Source: Hyphomicrobiales bacterium | Lineage (GTDB): Bacteria > Pseudomonadota > Alphaproteobacteria > Rhizobiales > Beijerinckiaceae | NCBI GenBank assembly: GCA_028868735.1 | Contig: JAGWTW010000001.1 | Coordinates: forward strand, 84,306 to 148,305 | DNA length: 64,000 nucleotides | Reading direction: 5' to 3' | Shown: in pieces, positions 59,493-64,000 of the stretch | Position numbering within the stretch: the first letter of the stretch is position 1 | Layout: each line of letters begins with the position of its first letter | Translations under genes and position numbers: made by a program | Notes under the pieces: model-generated | Told to the model about the DNA's origin: nothing | Database searches by the model: none | What the model saw: only the letters and a program-made list of their open reading frames with translations

Positions 59493-62400
59493 CTACGCCA
59501 ATTCGTGGACTTTTACCGACGGGCAGACCTTCCTCGCAAGATCGCACAGATGTTTATGGTGCGTCATGTAAATGACTTGTCCGAATTGCGCTATCTCGGC
59601 AAACAAGCTGAGCGCCTCCGCCGACCGATCATCATCGAACGTCTCCATGATGTCGTCGGCAATAAATGGCACCGGTCGACGATTGGAGCCGAATTCGTGG
59701 TAGCCGGCAATTCTGAGAGCAAGATAAAGCTGGAAGCGCGCCCCCTTCGATAGCTCATGCGCCAATTTTGACCCGCCTTCGGCGGCGATTGCAACGAGCA
59801 CGTCGCCATCTTTTTCAGGTTGGGCGACGAGGTTCTGGTACGCCCCCCGACTGATTGTCTTGAAAGCCTCTGACGCCCGCGACATCATCGTGCTGCGGTG
59901 CTTGTCGCGATAGATTCGCAGAGCCTGCTCGGCGGCGACCGCGCCCAGACGCAATCGCAGATACCTCTGCGCTCCGTCCTCGATCTGCAGAAGGATCGTC
60001 CTACGGCGTTCCTCCAATTGTGCAACCGTCTCGTCGCCGCCAACGGATTCTATCTTTTCGACCGCTTTGCTCAAGTCTGCAAAAAGGCGCTGCAGACGCT
60101 CGCTTTCGGACTCTTGCCGAATAGCCAACTCGCTGCGTTCGCTCTCCAATGCGGAACGGTCTAAACCGCCGAGTACGGCCTCGGCTTCCGCGATCGTAGC
60201 GACATTCATCGCGTCAAGAATTTCATTGGTTGCATCGGCCGCCTGACTCAGCAGCTCGCCCCGTTTCGCGATCTTATCGAGAACGTCCGATGCGATAGAA
60301 AGGCTTGAGGCGCCGAGAGCGTCCAGGAGCGCAGCCTTGCGCTTCTCGTGGACGGTCTGTTTTTTGACCATTTCGCGATGCGTCTCCTCGGCCGTTTCGA
60401 GATCCTCGACACGCTTAGCTCGCAGATCCGCCGCCGTTCTTGCAGCCTGAACGCGCGCTTCGATAGCTGCATAGGCGGCCAGCACGTTGTCGGTTGCCTC
60501 GATAGCCAAGGTCGCCGAATGCTGGGCGATCTCATCGGCGAATTCGGCTTGGTCTTTCTTCATCTTCTCGATGCGGTCGACCAATCCGGCCTGCTTTTCC
60601 AGCGTAGGTGAAAGCTCAGCGATCGGGTTCAGCGCTTCGCGCATGTCATCTACTGAAGGGAGACGGTTCGCGTCGCCGATCCAGCACGCATTGCATGCCG
60701 CGGACCAGCTCTGGGCCCAGTCGGCCTGCGCCGCTATTGCTTTGCGCTGAGCGCTTTCTCTCTTGCTGAGCTCTTTTCGACAGTTCTCAATCTCCTCCCG
60801 CAGGGCGCTGCTCTTCTGGTAGTCCGATAAGACGGCTTCAGCGGCATTCGTCAGTTCTTCGATCGAGGCATCGGCATCCTGCGAAACGCCACAAGCGGTT
60901 AGAGCTTTGACCAATCGCGCGCATGCACGTTCGATCGAACCTTTGGCCTCATCGATCGAACGTCTGGCGCTCAAAACACGAACGCGCGCCTTAAGAGCCT
61001 CATCTCGCATACGCAGCCACGCCTCGATCTGGCCAATCGCGTGTTCATCTGCAGCCTTCAGCTTCAAAGCGCCGAAGGTCGCGACCATGTCGGCAAGCAG
61101 GACCGACAAAGCATCGCGCGCCTCAGCAAGCGCGCTCCGCGCATGCTCGAGTTCGGCATGCACCTTGGCTCGCACCAGCCCAGCCTGTCGCAGCTCGGAA
61201 AGTTCTGTGGTGTGGCTGAAGCGGGCCTGGGTCGTTTCATCGTCGCGCCGCAACAAGGCTTCGAACGCATCCGCCGAGGTCCTATCGAGGGCCGCTCGGT
61301 GCACATCCCAAGCGTCATTTCGATCAGACCGAATCCTACCTGCTTCGGCGTCGTCTACGATCCCGGTCGAGCGCCCGAGTTCCGACAATTCCGCTTCCAG
61401 TCGCAGCCGTTCCTTGTCCAGACGTTCAACATCGCCAGCGCTTCTGTCCGACTTCTTTTGCGCACTCGATATCTCGCTCTTCCAACGAGCGACGACGCTC
61501 TTATCGGGTGCCGGAAATTGCAACAATTCATCCGCCGTGCCGCTCCAAGGCTGGAGCGCTTGCAGCTTTTCCTGGAGGTCGGCCTCAGCTGTTTCAAGTT
61601 CTCGCTTCGCCGTAGTTCGCGCGACGACGGCGTCGCCCTCGCGAATAGCGGCCACTGTAGCGCCAAGGGCCGCAATTTGGGCAGCCTGATCCGAGGAGGA
61701 ATTGGCGCCGCCTGCCAATCGATGTTTTTCGGTAGCCTCGGTCAGCCGCTCCTGAGCTCCCTCAACCTCTTCCGCCGCAGATATCGATCGAGCGTCGACT
61801 TTCGCCTTATCTTCAATCAGCGCCCTTAAACGGGCAGCGACCGGCGCAGGCATGACCAGGCGCTTCGGATCACTCTCGTCCGGCCGTCCCAACCTTTCTA
61901 GAATTCCGGCGACCGCGTGGTCGAGGTCACGCAACTCGAGCTGCCGCTTTGGAATATCCTCAATTGCAGCGACATGGCGCGCGCGCAGAATCCCTAGCGC
62001 GTCCAGCAGGGGGCTCAACTCGAATGCTGCCTGTTCGGGAGCGCTGCCATCGCGCGCAACGCGCAGCCTATCAACTTCTCCCTTAGCCGTTTCGAGGCGC
62101 GCCGCGAGGTCAACCTCGTCCCGCTGCAGCACCTTCAGTTCGTCGAGGGCGCCGATTGGCGCACCAGGTAACGCTTGAAGATTTTCGAGCTGCTCCCGTA
62201 GCCGCTGAAGACCAACGAGGCGAGGAAGCACGCTGAGAACACGCCCAATCTCGTCCAACCTCAAGCGAATCCGACCATTTTCCTTTGCCGCAGCGTCGTA
62301 GAGGTTCTTTGCGCTATCGCGCACACTGATTAGCTGCGCGAACTGCGACGCCAGCGTGTCGACTTTGGCGCGTTCGTCCTTGAGGCGCGTAAGCTCCTTC

Positions 62401-62969
62401 TTAAGATCATGCAATTCGCCGCTATGTGCCCTGTACTTGTAGAAGCGACCCGCCTCGTCTCGGATGGCGGCTAGCTGACGGCTGAGATCGGCAAGGCCAG
62501 CGCTCGCTGAAAACAGGAGCTGACCTAGATCGCCCTTGCTCTGCAGGATGCTGTCGCCGCCGCTTTCGATCGTTTCATCGTCGAGCGAGAACATGGCTCG
62601 GTACGCCGCACGATCAAGGCCACCAAGCTCAGCACTCAGAACACCTTCCGAGATCGGCTGGTCATTCTCACCAAGCAAACCATTCTTCATCCGAGCGAAC
62701 CCGCGAGCGACACCTTCGTTCTCCAGAAGGGCGCCTACCCGCATCGTTGCTTCCGGATGTCGGAAGCTGTAGCGGCTACGTTTCTCGCCCTTGGGCACCT
62801 CGATCCCATACAGAAGGTCGAGATAAGCGGTGAGCGTCGTTGTTTTACCACTCTCGTTTGGTCCAAAGAGAATATGCAGATCCGGTTCGCCGCTGACGCG
62901 CGGGCCAAAATCGATGATCTTGTCCGTGAATTTGCCGTATCGGGTTAGATCGAGCCGGGCGATCCGCAT
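59493..62969 (-). CDS. YhaN/SbcC-like SMC-type ATPase
   Basis: A 1,158-residue ATPase. Walker A FGPNESGKTT (about 35-44), N-terminal AAA region MRIARLDLTRYGKFTDKIID, long coiled coils (ETAEADLQEKLQALQPW; SARRSIDEAKGSIERACARL), and a C-terminal lobe with LSKGARFQLYLALRIAG signature, Walker B PFIADDIMETFDDDR and the switch His in YMTHHKHLCDL. With the metallophosphoesterase whose gene precedes it (stop and start share one base), it forms an SbcCD-type nuclease that opens hairpins and blocked ends. Possibly useful against the long palindromes of this replicon. Confidence 0.88.
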   Translation of the reverse strand: MRIARLDLTRYGKFTDKIIDFGPRVSGEPDLHILFGPNESGKTTTLTAYLDLLYGIEVPKGEKRSRYSFRHPEATMRVGALLENEGVARGFARMKNGLLGENDQPISEGVLSAELGGLDRAAYRAMFSLDDETIESGGDSILQSKGDLGQLLFSASAGLADLSRQLAAIRDEAGRFYKYRAHSGELHDLKKELTRLKDERAKVDTLASQFAQLISVRDSAKNLYDAAAKENGRIRLRLDEIGRVLSVLPRLVGLQRLREQLENLQALPGAPIGALDELKVLQRDEVDLAARLETAKGEVDRLRVARDGSAPEQAAFELSPLLDALGILRARHVAAIEDIPKRQLELRDLDHAVAGILERLGRPDESDPKRLVMPAPVAARLRALIEDKAKVDARSISAAEEVEGAQERLTEATEKHRLAGGANSSSDQAAQIAALGATVAAIREGDAVVARTTAKRELETAEADLQEKLQALQPWSGTADELLQFPAPDKSVVARWKSEISSAQKKSDRSAGDVERLDKERLRLEAELSELGRSTGIVDDAEAGRIRSDRNDAWDVHRAALDRTSADAFEALLRRDDETTQARFSHTTELSELRQAGLVRAKVHAELEHARSALAEARDALSVLLADMVATFGALKLKAADEHAIGQIEAWLRMRDEALKARVRVLSARRSIDEAKGSIERACARLVKALTACGVSQDADASIEELTNAAEAVLSDYQKSSALREEIENCRKELSKRESAQRKAIAAQADWAQSWSAACNACWIGDANRLPSVDDMREALNPIAELSPTLEKQAGLVDRIEKMKKDQAEFADEIAQHSATLAIEATDNVLAAYAAIEARVQAARTAADLRAKRVEDLETAEETHREMVKKQTVHEKRKAALLDALGASSLSIASDVLDKIAKRGELLSQAADATNEILDAMNVATIAEAEAVLGGLDRSALESERSELAIRQESESERLQRLFADLSKAVEKIESVGGDETVAQLEERRRTILLQIEDGAQRYLRLRLGAVAAEQALRIYRDKHRSTMMSRASEAFKTISRGAYQNLVAQPEKDGDVLVAIAAEGGSKLAHELSKGARFQLYLALRIAGYHEFGSNRRPVPFIADDIMETFDDDRSAEALSLFAEIAQFGQVIYMTHHKHLCDLARKVCPSVKVHELA

Positions 62970-64000
62970 CAGGCGGCTCCTCCCTGCCCGGGCGCCTCGA
63001 GCCGTGCCAGGACGTCGTCAGCTCCCTGCCCTGCTAGCTCGGCGAGCACGTCGGCGAGTGATGCCTCGTCTGCCCCAAACAAAGCGCGCGATTCAGGCGG
63101 GAGCTGACCCCGAAGTTCCTCCGCAATCGCCTGTGCGTCAGCGCGAAAGCCATCCGACCGCAGGATCTCGTCGGAAACGAGCCGCCTCAGTTCTGCGCGC
63201 GGGTCGCCTGGAGCGCCGATCGATGTCGCCGGCGGGCGGCATTCGACTTCCAATTTCTCGATCCAGCAGCAGCCGAGTGCGGAGGCTCTGACAGCGAGCT
63301 CTTCTTGCAAGAGATCTAGATCGCTTCTGGCGCGCCAGGCGAGAGAGGTTGCACCAGTAAACCGAATTCGTGCGACCAGGTGATCAGAAACAGCGTCACA
63401 TCTTGCCTGCGTCAGTAGGCTCTCAGCGGCGCGTACGAGATCACCCCACTCCTCAATGCCGGTTGCATCGACCGAAATGCGCCCGAATTCCGCGACGCTG
63501 GTTGTCCGCTCTTCAATTTGCACCGAGCGGTCATCGAGGATTGTGGCGAGCGTCACCGATTTCGAGCCGGCCTCGTTTATGTCTCGCCCTTGCGGCATTC
63601 CCGGCATCACGATGGTCGAACGGCCCTGATAAACAGCGCGCTTGTGAATGTGCCCGAGCGCCCAGTACTCGAACCCTGTTGCTTCGAGATCCGAAACCGA
63701 ACAGGGCGCGTAAGCGTCGTGCCCCGGCGCGCCTGCAAGACTGGTGTGCAAGATTCCTATATTGGCAGCGCCATCGACCGCTGGTTTGTATTTCGCAAGC
63801 AGGCTCTCCGGCGCCTGCGGCTGCGCGAAGCTCAGTCCGTGAACCGCGACGGGAATTTGACCGCGCTCACGTTCGAGTAAGACTGTATCTGCCCTCCCGC
63901 CGAAGACCTTGACGCTGTCCGGCAGGATCAATTCCTTCGTTACGCGCGATAAGGCGTCGTGATTGCCGCGGACAACAAAAGTCCGAATCCCGCCATCGTC
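62969..64000 (-). CDS. YhaO/SbcD-like nuclease, partial
   Basis: The gene runs through the right edge, so its start is missing. In the visible 343 codons: RTFVVRGNHDALSRV (the GNHD metal motif), YWALGHIHKRAVYQG (GHIH motif) and the C-terminal domain. These are calcineurin-like metallophosphoesterase motifs of the SbcD/Mre11 type. The stop overlaps the ATPase start. It supplies the nuclease activity of the complex. Confidence 0.87.
   Translation of the reverse strand, partial: DDGGIRTFVVRGNHDALSRVTKELILPDSVKVFGGRADTVLLERERGQIPVAVHGLSFAQPQAPESLLAKYKPAVDGAANIGILHTSLAGAPGHDAYAPCSVSDLEATGFEYWALGHIHKRAVYQGRSTIVMPGMPQGRDINEAGSKSVTLATILDDRSVQIEERTTSVAEFGRISVDATGIEEWGDLVRAAESLLTQARCDAVSDHLVARIRFTGATSLAWRARSDLDLLQEELAVRASALGCCWIEKLEVECRPPATSIGAPGDPRAELRRLVSDEILRSDGFRADAQAIAEELRGQLPPESRALFGADEASLADVLAELAGQGADDVLARLEAPGQGGAA

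Noticed and set aside
1..64000. rRNA, tRNA, CRISPR arrays, known riboswitches
   Set aside because: None was seen; no tRNA-like cloverleaf or regularly spaced repeats caught my eye, although a dedicated scan would be more reliable.

Overview
The window is high-GC DNA (roughly 60% or more by eye) with alphaproteobacterial, most likely Hyphomicrobiales-type, gene families: DUF1419, DUF7007, an ArdC antirestriction protein, a very large methylase-helicase and a TOPRIM/DUF3991 protein, as found together on large plasmids of that order. No rRNA, tRNA, CRISPR array, chromosomal housekeeping cluster or obvious replication origin was seen. I read it as part of a large plasmid, or another mobile replicon, carrying a metal-resistance island.

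Bases 1-21,800 are plasmid backbone and stability functions. Toxin-antitoxin genes dominate the first 13 kb: a TacAT-type GNAT/DUF1778 pair, an orphan XRE antitoxin, two Phd/PemK-like pairs on opposite strands, a Phd/PIN (VapBC-type) pair and an Xre/RES pair. One Phd/PemK pair lies between two diverged copies of a module that ends in a 76-residue zinc-ribbon protein. Between and after these are SSB, ArdC, a DUF7007 protein, a ParB-like protein, the 1,696-residue methylase-helicase, a DUF1419 protein and a TOPRIM protein. Several spacers in this part hold long imperfect palindromes.

Bases 21,800-46,700 are metal resistance. A mer operon (merR, divergent merTPFA) comes first. Next is a two-component system and three transcription units: Met/Gly/Tyr-rich small proteins, paired SHOCT membrane proteins, c-type cytochromes, a multicopper oxidase, a DUF4396 protein and a CcmG-like thioredoxin. 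All three units are preceded by the same rare site: TGACA-N5-TGTCA, with a further TGACA exactly 44 nt from the first. This defines a probable regulon of the adjacent response regulator. A copper P-type ATPase follows, with a CueR-type promoter but no cueR in the window. Then comes a copper cluster: lipoprotein, TolC-like protein, multicopper oxidase, CusF, CopC, CopD and a second CusF-like protein.

Bases 47,500-57,850 hold an HtrA-type protease, an EamA transporter with a His-rich tail, and a minus-strand block of response regulator, sensor kinase, membrane-fusion protein, HME-RND pump and a frameshifted cis-prenyltransferase. An ISKra4-type transposase gene then separates this block from a YhaN/SbcC-like ATPase and an SbcD/YhaO-like nuclease, which runs off the right edge.

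Taken together, metal is probably reduced (MerA), exported (CopA, RND), oxidised (two multicopper oxidases) and bound in the periplasm (CusF, CopC, Met-rich proteins), while the toxin-antitoxin pairs and ArdC keep the replicon in its host.
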